DNA from: VBCK01 sp035511515
GTDB lineage: Bacteria; Pseudomonadota; Gammaproteobacteria; Burkholderiales; Burkholderiaceae_F
Direction of reading: 5' to 3'
DNA: 64,000 nucleotides
Assembly: GCA_035511515.1 (NCBI GenBank)
Contig: DATKFG010000063.1
Coordinates: 1-64,000, forward strand
Below are positions 34,830 to 44,989 of the stretch, in pieces (position 1 is the first letter of the stretch; each line of letters begins with the position of its first letter). The notes under the pieces are model-generated. The model did not search any database and had not been told where the DNA came from. It saw only the letters and a program-made list of their open reading frames with translations. Both the position numbers and the translations under genes were made by a program.

Positions 34830-36854
34830 ATGGCCTACTCGGTCGAGCAGCATATCGAGCTGCGCCGGCTGTCCGAGATCGCGTGCGCCCCCGACGGCAG
34901 CTGGGTCGCGGTGACGGTGCAGCGGCTCGACCGCGAACGATCCCGCTATGTCTCGGATCTGTGGAAAGTCCCGCTCGACGGCTCGGCCGCGGTGCAGCTG
35001 ACGCGCGGCGACAGCCGCGATGGGGCGCCGTGCTTCATGCGCGACGGCTCGCTCGCGTTCCTGTCGAACCGGCAGCCCAACGAAGCCAAGCCCGATGACG
35101 AAGCCGAAAAGCGCATGCAGGTGTGGCGGCTGCCCGCGCAGGGCGGCGAGCCACAGCAGCTGACCGACGAGCCCCTCGGCGTGGACGCGTTCCGCTTTGC
35201 GCGCGCGGCCGACCGCCTGGTCGTGCTGGCCCCGGTGCTGCCGGACGTGCCGCCGGATCAGCAGCGCCAGGCCGCTGCCGACCAGCGCAAGCACGGCCCC
35301 AGCGGGCGCCGCCTGTTGCGCCAGCCGGCGCGCCACTGGGACCACTGGCTCGACGACGCCCCGCACAGCGAAGCCACGCACGTGATCGCGTACCACGCAC
35401 CGCCCGCCGCAGCGCTGCAGGGGCGCGCCGATCTGACGCCGCAGGCGCGGCGCGAGTTCGCCATCGAGCCCGACTTCGACGTCACGGTCGACGGACGGCT
35501 CATCGCGATCACGCGCGCCCGGCCCGGCGACGATCGGTGCGAAGACACCGATGTGCTGCTGATCGACGCCGATACGGGAGCGGCCCGGGCGGTCGGCTCG
35601 GGCCAGGGCGCCAATTGCCAGTGGCCGCGCTTTGCGCCGGATGCGGGCACGCTGTCGGTCGTGCGCAGCCTGCGCTCGCCCCGCCAGGCTCCCCGCCCCG
35701 TGCTGGAGTTGATCGACGTGGCCACCGGCGCGCGCGCCCCCTGCGCGGCCGACTGGGACCGCTGGCCGATCCAGCCGGAATGGTCGCTCGACGGCAAGGA
35801 ACTGCTCACCTGCGCCGACGACATGGGGCACACGCCGCTGTTCGCGATCGACGCGCGCAGCGGGACTGTGCGGCGTTGTGTTCCGGCCCGCTCCGGTGTC
35901 TTCGCCCAGCCCGCCGCGCTGCCGAACGGGCGCGTGGCAGCGCTGCGGTCGACCACGCTGCAGCCGCCCGAGGTGGTGCTGCTGGATGCCCAGTCGGCAT
36001 CCGAACCGCACCCGCTGTCGGCGCTGTCCGGCTGGGATGGCGCGCCGAAGGCGAGCCGCGAGCAGGTCCAGGCCGTCAGCAGCGACGGCACGACGATCGA
36101 TTGCCTGCTGGTCAAGCCGGCCGGATCGACCGCCCCGCTGCCGCTGGTGCTGTTCATCCACGGCGGGCCGATCGGGATGAGCGGCGACGGCTGGCACTGG
36201 CGCTGGAATCCCCTGCTGCTGGTGGAGCGGGGTTATGCCGTCGCGCTGCCGAATCCGCGCGGCTCCAGCGGCTACGGGCAGCAGTTCGTGCAGGCGATCT
36301 GGGGTAATGTCTGGGGCGACCAATGCTACCGGGACCTGATGGCGGTCACCGACGCCCTGTCTGCACGGCCGGACATCGATTCGCAGCGCATCGCTGCGAT
36401 GGGCGGCTCGTTCGGCGGATACATGGTGAACTGGATCGGCACACAGACGGACCGCTTCGCCTGCCTGGTGTCTCATGCGGGCGTCGTGAACATGGCGGCG
36501 TTCACCGGCGTGACCGACCATCCGCCGGAGTGGTATCTGGAAATGGGCGGCGAGGACCCGTACCGCGATCCGGAGCAGTTCGACCGCTACGCGCCGATAC
36601 GCTACATACGCCAGTGGCGCACCCCGACCCTGATCACGCACGGCGAACGCGACTACCGCTGCCCGATCGGGGAGGCTCTGTGGCTGTTCGAGGCGCTGCA
36701 GTACCACGGCATCGCCAGCGAGCTGCTGGTGTTTCCGGACGAGAACCACTGGATCCTGAGGCCGCGCAATATCGTGGCCTGGTATCAGTCCATTTTGGAA
36801 TTCACGGGCCGCCACCTCGGATCCGGTCCCCGCTCCGATCCGGTCTCTCGATGA
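34830..36854 (+). CDS. S9 family prolyl oligopeptidase-like peptidase
   Basis: The protein has 674 residues. The N-terminal two-thirds is a beta-propeller of repeated GTxS/xxDLWxV strands (DLWKVPLDG, QVWRLPAQGGEPQQLTDEP), and the C-terminal domain is an alpha/beta hydrolase with nucleophile GGSFGGY, Asp in HGERDYRCP and His in DENHWI. This triad and layout fit acylaminoacyl/dipeptidyl peptidases that cleave short peptides. No signal peptide, so it is cytoplasmic. It starts one base after purD and overlaps hemF at ATGA. Confidence 0.92.
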   Translation: MAYSVEQHIELRRLSEIACAPDGSWVAVTVQRLDRERSRYVSDLWKVPLDGSAAVQLTRGDSRDGAPCFMRDGSLAFLSNRQPNEAKPDDEAEKRMQVWRLPAQGGEPQQLTDEPLGVDAFRFARAADRLVVLAPVLPDVPPDQQRQAAADQRKHGPSGRRLLRQPARHWDHWLDDAPHSEATHVIAYHAPPAAALQGRADLTPQARREFAIEPDFDVTVDGRLIAITRARPGDDRCEDTDVLLIDADTGAARAVGSGQGANCQWPRFAPDAGTLSVVRSLRSPRQAPRPVLELIDVATGARAPCAADWDRWPIQPEWSLDGKELLTCADDMGHTPLFAIDARSGTVRRCVPARSGVFAQPAALPNGRVAALRSTTLQPPEVVLLDAQSASEPHPLSALSGWDGAPKASREQVQAVSSDGTTIDCLLVKPAGSTAPLPLVLFIHGGPIGMSGDGWHWRWNPLLLVERGYAVALPNPRGSSGYGQQFVQAIWGNVWGDQCYRDLMAVTDALSARPDIDSQRIAAMGGSFGGYMVNWIGTQTDRFACLVSHAGVVNMAAFTGVTDHPPEWYLEMGGEDPYRDPEQFDRYAPIRYIRQWRTPTLITHGERDYRCPIGEALWLFEALQYHGIASELLVFPDENHWILRPRNIVAWYQSILEFTGRHLGSGPRSDPVSR

Positions 36855-37795
36855 GCAGCGCCTCGATCGATCCGGCGCGCGTGCGCGAGTATCTGCTGGG
36901 GCTGCAGCAGCGCATCGTGACCGAGCTCGAGCGCCTCGACGGCAAGCCGTTCGGGCAGGACCGCTGGGACAAGCCGGCCGATTCCGCGCTGGCCGGCTCG
37001 GGCATCACCCGTATCCTGGAGGAAGGCGGCCTGTTCGAGCGGGCCGGGGTGGGCTTCTCGCACGTGGCCGGCACCAAGCTGCCCGCTTCGGCCAGCGCGA
37101 GCCGCCCGCAGCTGGCGGGGCGCGGGTTCGACGTGATGGGCGTGTCGCTGGTGCTGCATCCGCGCAACCCGTACGTGCCGACGGTGCACATGAACGTGCG
37201 GTTCTTCGTTGCGCGCGCGACCCACGCGGCCGACGTCTGGTGGTTCGGCGGCGGCATGGACCTGACGCCCTACTACGGCTTCGAAGAGGACGCACGCCAC
37301 TTCCACGGCTGCTGCCGCGACGCGCTGGCCCCGTTTGGCGCCGACCTGCACGGGCGTTTCAAGCGCTGGTGCGACGAATATTTTTTCCTGAAGCACCGCA
37401 ACGAGCCGCGCGGCATCGGCGGGGTGTTCTTCGACGACTTCTCCGAGCTCGGCTTCGAGCGCAGCTTCGCGATGATGCGGTCCGTGGGTGAGGCCCTGCT
37501 GGCCGCCTACACGCCGATCGTGCAGCGGCGCCGCGACCTGGCCTATGGCGAGCGCGAGCGCGAATTCCAGGCCTGGCGGCGCGGCCGCTACGTCGAGTTC
37601 AACCTCGTCTACGACCGCGGCACCCTGTTCGGCCTGCAGTCGGGGGGGCGCGTCGAATCGATCCTGATGTCGCTGCCGCCGCGCGTGAGCTGGCGCTACG
37701 ACTGGCGGCCGCAACCCGGATCGGACGAAGCCAGGCTCACGCAGTTCCTGCAGGCGCGCGACTGGCTGGCCCCGGCGCCCCCGCCGGCTCCATGA
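36851..37795 (+). CDS. hemF: Oxygen-dependent coproporphyrinogen III oxidase
   Basis: The protein has 314 residues. Signature segments: FSHVAGTKLP, HPRNPYVPTVHMNVRFF, WWFGGGMDLTPYYGFEEDA and PRGIGGVFFDDF, and a C-terminal YVEFNLVYDRGTLFGLQSGG. It converts coproporphyrinogen III to protoporphyrinogen IX with molecular oxygen, in the cytoplasm, so the organism makes haem aerobically. Both ends overlap the flanking genes by four bases, which implies a co-translated unit. Confidence 0.96.
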   Translation: MSSASIDPARVREYLLGLQQRIVTELERLDGKPFGQDRWDKPADSALAGSGITRILEEGGLFERAGVGFSHVAGTKLPASASASRPQLAGRGFDVMGVSLVLHPRNPYVPTVHMNVRFFVARATHAADVWWFGGGMDLTPYYGFEEDARHFHGCCRDALAPFGADLHGRFKRWCDEYFFLKHRNEPRGIGGVFFDDFSELGFERSFAMMRSVGEALLAAYTPIVQRRRDLAYGEREREFQAWRRGRYVEFNLVYDRGTLFGLQSGGRVESILMSLPPRVSWRYDWRPQPGSDEARLTQFLQARDWLAPAPPPAP

Positions 37796-38451
37796 GCCCG
37801 GATTCTCGCGGACCGATCGGCCTGCTGGGCGGCAGCTTCGACCCGATCCACATCGGGCACGTGCAGCTGGCCGGCGACGCACTCGCCCTGCTGGACCTGG
37901 CGCGCGTGCTGTTCATTCCGGCCGGGCAGGCGTGGCAGAAGGGCGGCGCCGCCGACGCCACGCACCGGGCCCGGATGGTCGAGCTCGCGATCGGCCCGGA
38001 GCCGCGCTTCGCGCTGGACCGCCGCGAGCTCGTGCGGCCCGGACCCAGCTTCACGGTGGACACGCTGCGGCAGCTGCGCAACGAGTTGGGCGAGCTGCGC
38101 CCGCTGGTACTGCTGATCGGCGCCGACCAGTTCGAACGGCTCGATACCTGGCATCGCTGGGAGCAGTTGATCGAGCTGGCGCACCTGGGCGTGGCCGTTC
38201 GGGACGGATACGGCGCCTCGCTGAAGCCGGCGCTGGCGGCGCTGAGCGCGCGCCACCTGGGCAGTGCGCTGGAGGTGGCGCGCCAGCCGGCCGGCGTGCT
38301 GGTGCCGATCGCGATGCAGCCGGTCGACTGCTCCTCCACGCAAATCCGCGCCCTGCTGGGCGATCCCGCCTCGCGCGACGGCGCCACGGTCGCCGCACTG
38401 CTGGCGCCGGACGTGCTCCGGTACATCGGCCAACATCGCCTGTATTGCTGA
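37792..38451 (+). CDS. nadD: Nicotinate-nucleotide adenylyltransferase
   Basis: The protein has 219 residues. Nucleotidyltransferase motif GGSFDPIHIGH (residues 13-23), the dinucleotide site LLIGADQFERLDTWHRW, and SSTQIRALL near the C-terminus. It joins ATP and nicotinate mononucleotide to give deamido-NAD in NAD synthesis. The nadD-rsfS-rlmH order is conserved in proteobacteria. It overlaps hemF by four bases and precedes rsfS by four. Confidence 0.95.
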   Translation: MSPDSRGPIGLLGGSFDPIHIGHVQLAGDALALLDLARVLFIPAGQAWQKGGAADATHRARMVELAIGPEPRFALDRRELVRPGPSFTVDTLRQLRNELGELRPLVLLIGADQFERLDTWHRWEQLIELAHLGVAVRDGYGASLKPALAALSARHLGSALEVARQPAGVLVPIAMQPVDCSSTQIRALLGDPASRDGATVAALLAPDVLRYIGQHRLYC

Positions 38452-38455
38452 CCCC

Positions 38456-38839
38456 ATGCAATTGAGCCGCCTGCAGCGCCTGGTGATCGACGCGCTCGAG
38501 GACATCAAGGGCCAGGACATCCGTGTTTACAACACGACCCACCTGTCGGATCTGTTCGACCGGGTGGTCCTCGTCACGGCCACATCGAACCGCCAGACAC
38601 GTTCGCTCGCCTCGCACGTGGCCGAGAAGGCCAAGCGGGCCGGCGCCACCGTGCTCAGCGTCGAGGGCGAGGAGGCGGGCGAATGGGTGCTGGTCGACCT
38701 CGGCGACGTGGTCGTGCACATCATGCAACCCGCGATCCGCGCCTACTACGCGCTGGAGGAACTCTGGGGCGGCAAGCCGGTGCGGGTACGGCTGGGCGCC
38801 GACAGCCGCGGGGGGCATCGGGCATCGGGCGGCCGATGA
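38456..38839 (+). CDS. rsfS: Ribosomal silencing factor RsfS
   Basis: The protein has 127 residues. Family pattern: IDALEDIKGQDIRVYNT, then FDRVVLVTATSNRQTRSLAS and WVLVDLGDVVVHIMQPAIRA, and the terminal region YYALEELWGG. It binds uL14 on the 50S subunit and blocks subunit joining when nutrients are low. The start is the ATG at 38456. It overlaps rlmH at ATGA. Confidence 0.95.
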   Translation: MQLSRLQRLVIDALEDIKGQDIRVYNTTHLSDLFDRVVLVTATSNRQTRSLASHVAEKAKRAGATVLSVEGEEAGEWVLVDLGDVVVHIMQPAIRAYYALEELWGGKPVRVRLGADSRGGHRASGGR

Positions 38840-39303
38840 GGATCACGATCGCCGCGGTCGGCACCCGGATGCCGGCCTGGGCCGAGCAGGCGGTGCAGGA
38901 GTACCTGGCCCGGTTTCCGCGTGACTTCGAGGTGCTGGTCAAGCAGGTGCGGCCGCCGCCGCGCCGCCAGCAGCCGCTGGCGCACAGCCTGCGCGACGAA
39001 GAGGCGCGCCTGGCGGCGGCGGTGGCCGGTTGCGACCGCATGATCGCGCTGGACGAGCGGGGGGCCGACTGGACGACGCTGCAGCTGGCGCAGCAGATCG
39101 GCCGCTGGCGCGAGGCATCGCAGCACGTGTCGTTCCTGATCGGCGGCGCGGACGGGTTGTCCGAGCCGCTCAAATCGCGCGCGCAACTGCGGTTGCGGCT
39201 GTCCAGCCTGACGCTGCCGCACGCCCTGGCCCGGGTGATGCTGGTGGAGCAGCTGTACCGAGCCTGGTCGGTTCTCGCCAATCACCCGTACCATAGAGCT
39301 TGA
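38836..39303 (+). CDS. rlmH: 23S rRNA pseudouridine1915 N3-methyltransferase
   Basis: The protein has 155 residues, the family length. It is a SPOUT (knotted) methyltransferase with SFLIGGADGLSEPL as the SAM-binding knot and the C-terminal EQLYRAWSVLANHPYHRA. It methylates pseudouridine 1915 in helix 69 using S-adenosylmethionine. The start is translationally coupled to rsfS by a four-base overlap. The next gene starts 50 bases later. Confidence 0.95.
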   Translation: MRITIAAVGTRMPAWAEQAVQEYLARFPRDFEVLVKQVRPPPRRQQPLAHSLRDEEARLAAAVAGCDRMIALDERGADWTTLQLAQQIGRWREASQHVSFLIGGADGLSEPLKSRAQLRLRLSSLTLPHALARVMLVEQLYRAWSVLANHPYHRA

Positions 39304-39353
39304 GCAAGCGCAGTCGATCGTCCAGGACAAAATCCCACCGACGCAGCACCCGC

Positions 39354-39974
39354 ATGGCTGACATCTACCTCGCATCGCGCAGCCCGCGCCGCCGAGAGCT
39401 GTTGAATCAGATCGGTGTGCGTTTCGAGACGCTGCTGTTGCGCGCGGAGCCGCGCCGGCCGGCCGACGTGGACGAGAGCCAGCGTCCTTCAGAGGCCCCC
39501 GAGGTCTACGTGGAGCGCGTCGCGCTGGAAAAGGCGATGTGCGGCCAGCGCGTGCTGCTGGCGCGCTCGCAGGTCTTTCGCCCGATACTGGCGGCCGATA
39601 CCGTGGTGGTGCTGGACGGCAGGATCCTCGGAAAGCCTGACAACGCCACCCAGGCCGCGCACTTCCTGCGGCAGCTGTCGGGTCGCGGCCACGAGGTCCG
39701 CACCGCCGTTGCCCTGGCCGCCGCGCCCGGCCCGAACGTGACCCCGATGCTGGCGACGTCCGTGTCGCGCGTCACGCTGCGCACGATCAGCGACGAGGAG
39801 ATCGAACGCTACTGCGCCAGCAACGAACCGCTGGACAAGGCCGGCGGCTACGCGATCCAGGGGCGCGCGGCGATTTTCGTGGCAAAACTCGAAGGCAGCT
39901 TTTCGGGGGTGGTCGGCCTGCCGCTGGCCGAGACCGCCCTGCTCCTGATGCGGGCTGGCATTCGCATTCTGTAG
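39354..39974 (+). CDS. maf: Maf family nucleotide pyrophosphatase
   Basis: The protein has 206 residues. Maf hallmarks: SRSPRRRELL near the N-terminus, LAADTVVVLDGRILGKPD and KAGGYAIQGRAA. These enzymes hydrolyse non-canonical nucleotides such as dTTP/UTP analogues to monophosphates, a house-cleaning role. The start is the ATG at 39354, where similarity begins. The spacing to rlmH (50 bases) allows a separate promoter. Which Maf subtype (YhdE or YceF) is not certain. Confidence 0.93.
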   Translation: MADIYLASRSPRRRELLNQIGVRFETLLLRAEPRRPADVDESQRPSEAPEVYVERVALEKAMCGQRVLLARSQVFRPILAADTVVVLDGRILGKPDNATQAAHFLRQLSGRGHEVRTAVALAAAPGPNVTPMLATSVSRVTLRTISDEEIERYCASNEPLDKAGGYAIQGRAAIFVAKLEGSFSGVVGLPLAETALLLMRAGIRIL

Positions 39975-39984
39975 CCGCCGCCCG

Positions 39985-41448
<1,464 letters not shown>

Positions 41449-41469
41449 ACTGCTGCCGACCTGGCCGAC

Positions 41470-41721
41470 TCAAAGCGGCCTCGTCGATGGGTCGGTTGGC
41501 GCCGAAAGGCCGGCCCTCCAGGTTTCGTACTTGAACGCGCGCCCGCAGCGGGTGCAATGCCAGACGGCGAAGTCGGCCTCGGTCATCGTGGGTGCCGCAT
41601 CGAAGTCGTGATCGCAATCGGCGTCGCCGGCGCTGGCACGCACCGAATGCTGGCGATAGCGGTCGCAGTCGAGGCGGATCTTGCGTGGCTGATTCGGGCG
41701 TTGCTGCAGAGTGGTGTCCAT
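41470..41721 (-). CDS. Small protein with zinc-ribbon-like C-terminus
   Basis: The protein has 83 residues from the ATG at 41721. A polar N-terminus (IRLDCDRYRQHSV) leads to DCDHDFDAAP and FAVWHCTRCGRAFKYE. The four potential metal ligands (Cys-His, then Cys-x-x-Cys) suggest a zinc-binding fold. It converges on rng with a 21-base gap. The frame runs upstream into the mobile repeat, but the extra sequence is repeat-derived. Function unknown. Confidence 0.55.
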   Translation of the reverse strand: MDTTLQQRPNQPRKIRLDCDRYRQHSVRASAGDADCDHDFDAAPTMTEADFAVWHCTRCGRAFKYETWRAGLSAPTDPSTRPL

Positions 41722-41846
41722 CGGTCCATCACGCCAGGAATCGAAACTCTCGATCGCACTATGCGCCCGAGCCCTCGCGCGACCAAGTGGGACTTTCCCC
41801 CGGCTGCCGGCCGGAAGAGTACGACATCGCGATGCTGGAGTGCGCG

Positions 41847-42050
41847 CCCTCACCCCCTCCCCTCTCCCGCTGCGCGGGCGAGGGGCGATCCAGCACTGCA
41901 AGTGCGACGATCTTCTCGGGGCACGATGTATCGCCGCTCGCCCGTGCCTTCACATCGGCTGGGGGAGCACGAGGGGGCCAGCCCAGCCCTCTCGTTCTCT
42001 TCCTCCATTCCTTTTCCGGCCTTCGGCCGGAAAAGGGGAGGGGGTGAGGG
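41847..42050. mobile_element. MITE-like element, copy 2
   Basis: The 204-bp element has the same perfect 16-bp terminal inverted repeats as copy 1 and shares both hairpins plus the internal block around CTGGGGGAGCACGAGGGGGC. The central 50 bases differ. No coding capacity. It occupies most of the 355-base gap between the zinc-ribbon protein gene and the BON gene; nothing else is seen there. Confidence 0.8.
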
Positions 42051-42076
42051 CACGCGCTCCGACGCGGCAAGCCGTG

Positions 42077-42379
42077 TTACCCGCCCATCACCGCGAGGTC
42101 GTTGTAGACCTTGGTGACGCCCGGCACCGAAGCAGCGACCCTTGCAGCCTCGTCGACGTCGACCCGCGTGTCGACCAGACCTCCCAGGTACACCACATGA
42201 TCGGCGGTCTGCACCGAGATGTTGTCAAACCTCAGCGATGGCACCGCGTCGATCTGCTCTTGCACTTTGTCGCGGATTTGCGCGTCATCGGCGCTCTCAT
42301 CCGCAGATTGTGCGTAAGCACCTGCCGATACAAAGGCGGCCAGTACGACCAAACCGGTCAGTTGCCTGTATGTAGCCAT
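42077..42379 (-). CDS. Exported BON-domain protein
   Basis: The protein has 100 residues. A signal peptide ends at AYAQS. The BON domain covers about 30-98: IRDKVQEQIDAVPSLRFDNISV, VVYLGGLVDT and VAASVPGVTKVYNDLAV. BON domains bind phospholipid membranes and are found in OsmY and DolP-type periplasmic proteins. GGGAG precedes the ATG. Probably involved in envelope stress; this is family inference. Confidence 0.85.
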   Translation of the reverse strand: MATYRQLTGLVVLAAFVSAGAYAQSADESADDAQIRDKVQEQIDAVPSLRFDNISVQTADHVVYLGGLVDTRVDVDEAARVAASVPGVTKVYNDLAVMGG

Positions 42380-42538
42380 ATCGATCTCCCGTAAGTGTCA
42401 AACGATTAAACCAATACCGGTCTTTGGGCAGGCTTTGGGAACGCGAGTTCGGTCGGCACCCGACGGTCTCGGTTACAGCAGTCACTTCCGATTGCCACGA
42501 TGCGCAACCGCGAATGAACCCGGAGTAAGGCGCCCGCC

Positions 42539-43087
42539 TCAGCAGGGAACGGCGCGGGCCAACGCGCTGGCCGCTGCCGCTTTGCGAGCACCGAAGGTCC
42601 TCGAGATCAGCTGCAGCGACGCGGGCGAGTCCCACTCCCTCGCCCCGTAGATCTTGTCGAGCACGCGCCCATCGGCGTCGACCAGCACCGTCAGGGGAAT
42701 CCTGGCCGCTCCCAGCATGTTCTCCAGCTGCTGGCCGTGGTCGATGAAGTGCCGGATGGTCGCGTTGGACCGGTTCAGAAAGGCCAGGGCCTGTTCGGGG
42801 TAGTCATCGGTCGAGATGCCGATCACCGAGAACGCGATGCGCTCTTCGGTCCAGGCAAGCCGTTCGAGCGAAGCCATCTCCTCAACGCACGGGCCGCACC
42901 AGCTGGCCCAGACGTTGATCAGCAGCGGCCGCCCGCGGTATTCGGACAGGCGCCGCGGCGGGCCGTTCAGACCCTGCAGCGTCGCCTCCGGCAGCACCCC
43001 CCCGATCGGCACCTCGCCCGGGGTGCGGGTCCAGGCCGGCCATGAAACGGCCAGCCCCAGGCACAGCAGCGCGCGTCGTCGGTTCAT
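42539..43087 (-). CDS. TlpA/ResA-like thioredoxin
   Basis: The protein has 182 residues. A hydrophobic N-terminus (about 5-20) targets it to the periplasm. The thioredoxin fold contains NVWASWCGPC with Cys64 and Cys67, a peroxiredoxin-like strand FSVIGISTDDYPE, and cis-Pro in RIPLTVLV. It reduces disulfides, often during cytochrome c maturation. GGAG lies ahead of the ATG. It follows msbA on the same strand by 21 bases, so it may be co-transcribed. Confidence 0.88.
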   Translation of the reverse strand: MNRRRALLCLGLAVSWPAWTRTPGEVPIGGVLPEATLQGLNGPPRRLSEYRGRPLLINVWASWCGPCVEEMASLERLAWTEERIAFSVIGISTDDYPEQALAFLNRSNATIRHFIDHGQQLENMLGAARIPLTVLVDADGRVLDKIYGAREWDSPASLQLISRTFGARKAAAASALARAVPC

Positions 43088-43108
43088 CCGGCTCCGATCG
43101 AGCCCGGC

Positions 43109-44887
43109 TCAGGCCGCGACCGCGTGGTCCGACTTGGCGAACTGGATCCGGTACAGGCTGGCGTAAAGACCGCCGCTCGCCAGCAGCTCCGCGTGGCGGC
43201 CGATCTGGGCGATGCGGCCGCTTTCGAGCACCACGATGCGGTCGGCGTGCTCGATGGTCGACAGCCGGTGCGCCACCACGAAGGTGGTGCGGCCGCGCAT
43301 CAGCCGTTCCAGCGATATCTGGATGAAGCGCTCCGACTCCGAATCCAGCGCCGAGGTCGCCTCGTCCAGCAGCAGCACCGGCGCGTCCTTCAGCAGCGCG
43401 CGCGCGATCGACAGCCGCTGGCGCTGACCGCCCGACATCTTGACCGCGTTCTCGCCGATCCGGGTCTCGAAGCCGTTGGGCAGCGATTCGATCAGCGGCA
43501 GCAGGAACGCCGCCTCGGCCGCCGTGCGCACCTGCGACATCGTGGCGCCGCGGCAGGCCCCGTACGCGATGTTGGCAGCGATCGTGTCATCGAACAGCAC
43601 CACGTCCTGCGACACCAGCGCGATCTGGCGCCGCAGGCTCGCCAGCCGCAGCTGCCCGATCTCGACGCCGTCGATCAGGATGTGCCCGCTGGTGGGCCGG
43701 ATGAAGCGCGGGATCAGGTTGATCAGCGTCGTTTTGCCGGCGCCCGACGGTCCCACCAGCGCGATCGTCTCGCCCGGTTCGACGGTCAGGTCGATCTCCG
43801 CCAGCGCGGCCGACGAGGTGCCCGCATACTGGAAGCCGACGCGCCGGAAGTCGATCGCGCCCCGGGCCCGCTCGATCTCGCCGGTTCCGTCGTCGGCCTC
43901 CTGGGGCGAATCGATCATCTCGAACACGCTTTCGGCGGCGGCCGACATGCGCGCCACCGGTCCGTTCAGCGAAGCCAGGTGGCGCAGCGGCTGCAGCAGC
44001 AGCAGCGCCGAGGTCAGGAACATGATGAATTCGCCGGCGGAAAGGCCGCCGGAGCGGGCCTGCCACATGGCCAGGCCGATCACGACCGACAGGCCGATGG
44101 CGGCGATCAGCTGCGTGGCCGGCGTTGCGGCCGACCAGGCGACCTGCATTTTCATCGCGAAGCGGCGCAGCCGATGGTTGATCGACTCGAAGCGCTCGCT
44201 TTCGTACCCGACCCCGTCGTACACCTTGATCACGCGGCTGCCCTCGTGCGCCTCCTGCACCGCGCGCGTGAGCTCGCCCAGCATCGCCTGGTTCTCGACG
44301 TTGAGCTTGCGCAGCTGCGCACTGAACACGCGCAGTATCCCGCCCACCAGCGGCGCGAACGCCAGGGTCAGCAGCGTCAACGGCCAGTTGTAATACAGCA
44401 GCACGCCCAGCAGCGCCAGCACCGAGAGCGAGTCGCGCACCGCGGTGGTCATCACCTCGGCGGCCAGGCCCAGCGCATTGCTCGCTTCGTTGATGAACTT
44501 CGAGATCACCATCCCCGAGGGCGTGTTCTCGAGGGTGGTCTGCGGCCAGTGCAGCAGCCGTTCGAACATCGCGCGCCGCAGCTCGACCAGCACCGACTGC
44601 GAGACCCCGCAGATCTTGTAGCTGCTCACGTAGCTGGCCAGCCCGCGCACCAGGAACACGCCCACGAAGGCGAGCGGCACCCACAGACCCGCCCCGGGCT
44701 GGCGGTCGTAAAAGCCCCGGTCCAGCAGCACCCTCGTGAGCGCGGCGATCGCCGGATCGGTCAGCGCCGCGATCACCATCGCCGCCAGCGCAAGCGCCAG
44801 CGGGCGCGGATGAGCCCGCACCATCCGGATGATCCGGCGCAGGTTCGGGTCGGTGAAGATCGATTGCCTGGCTTTGTCCGTTGTCAC
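43109..44887 (-). CDS. msbA: Lipid A export ATP-binding/permease protein MsbA
   Basis: The protein has 592 residues from a GTG at 44887 with GGTGG eight bases before. Six membrane helices (about 25-300) are followed by an ABC domain: Walker A GPSGAGKTT, Q-loop, signature MSGGQRQR, Walker B VLLLDEATSALD and the H-loop VAHRLST. It flips lipid A-core across the inner membrane as a homodimer. The frame is open far upstream, but the extra sequence is not protein-like. It diverges from the heptosyltransferase-like gene. Confidence 0.92.
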   Translation of the reverse strand: MTTDKARQSIFTDPNLRRIIRMVRAHPRPLALALAAMVIAALTDPAIAALTRVLLDRGFYDRQPGAGLWVPLAFVGVFLVRGLASYVSSYKICGVSQSVLVELRRAMFERLLHWPQTTLENTPSGMVISKFINEASNALGLAAEVMTTAVRDSLSVLALLGVLLYYNWPLTLLTLAFAPLVGGILRVFSAQLRKLNVENQAMLGELTRAVQEAHEGSRVIKVYDGVGYESERFESINHRLRRFAMKMQVAWSAATPATQLIAAIGLSVVIGLAMWQARSGGLSAGEFIMFLTSALLLLQPLRHLASLNGPVARMSAAAESVFEMIDSPQEADDGTGEIERARGAIDFRRVGFQYAGTSSAALAEIDLTVEPGETIALVGPSGAGKTTLINLIPRFIRPTSGHILIDGVEIGQLRLASLRRQIALVSQDVVLFDDTIAANIAYGACRGATMSQVRTAAEAAFLLPLIESLPNGFETRIGENAVKMSGGQRQRLSIARALLKDAPVLLLDEATSALDSESERFIQISLERLMRGRTTFVVAHRLSTIEHADRIVVLESGRIAQIGRHAELLASGGLYASLYRIQFAKSDHAVAA

Positions 44888-44913
44888 AGGAGTTCCACCA
44901 CCCTCACCCCCGA

Positions 44914-44919
44914 TACAAT
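44914..44919 (+). promoter_or_regulatory. -10 element for the GT9 gene
   Basis: TACAAT, within CGATACAATC, lies 70 bases upstream of the GT9 start in the region between the divergent msbA and GT9 genes. The -35 hexamer is weak. Confidence 0.4.
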
Positions 44920-44989
44920 CCCGGCCCCGGGATCCGTGCTGCAGGGCTCGCGTAGTGTATGCGATCGACGCCGGCACCCTGCCCTCGCA

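Noticed and set aside
34671..36815. A 714-codon minus-strand frame opposite the S9 peptidase gene
   Set aside because: No domain or start signal. The plus-strand gene has an intact catalytic triad.
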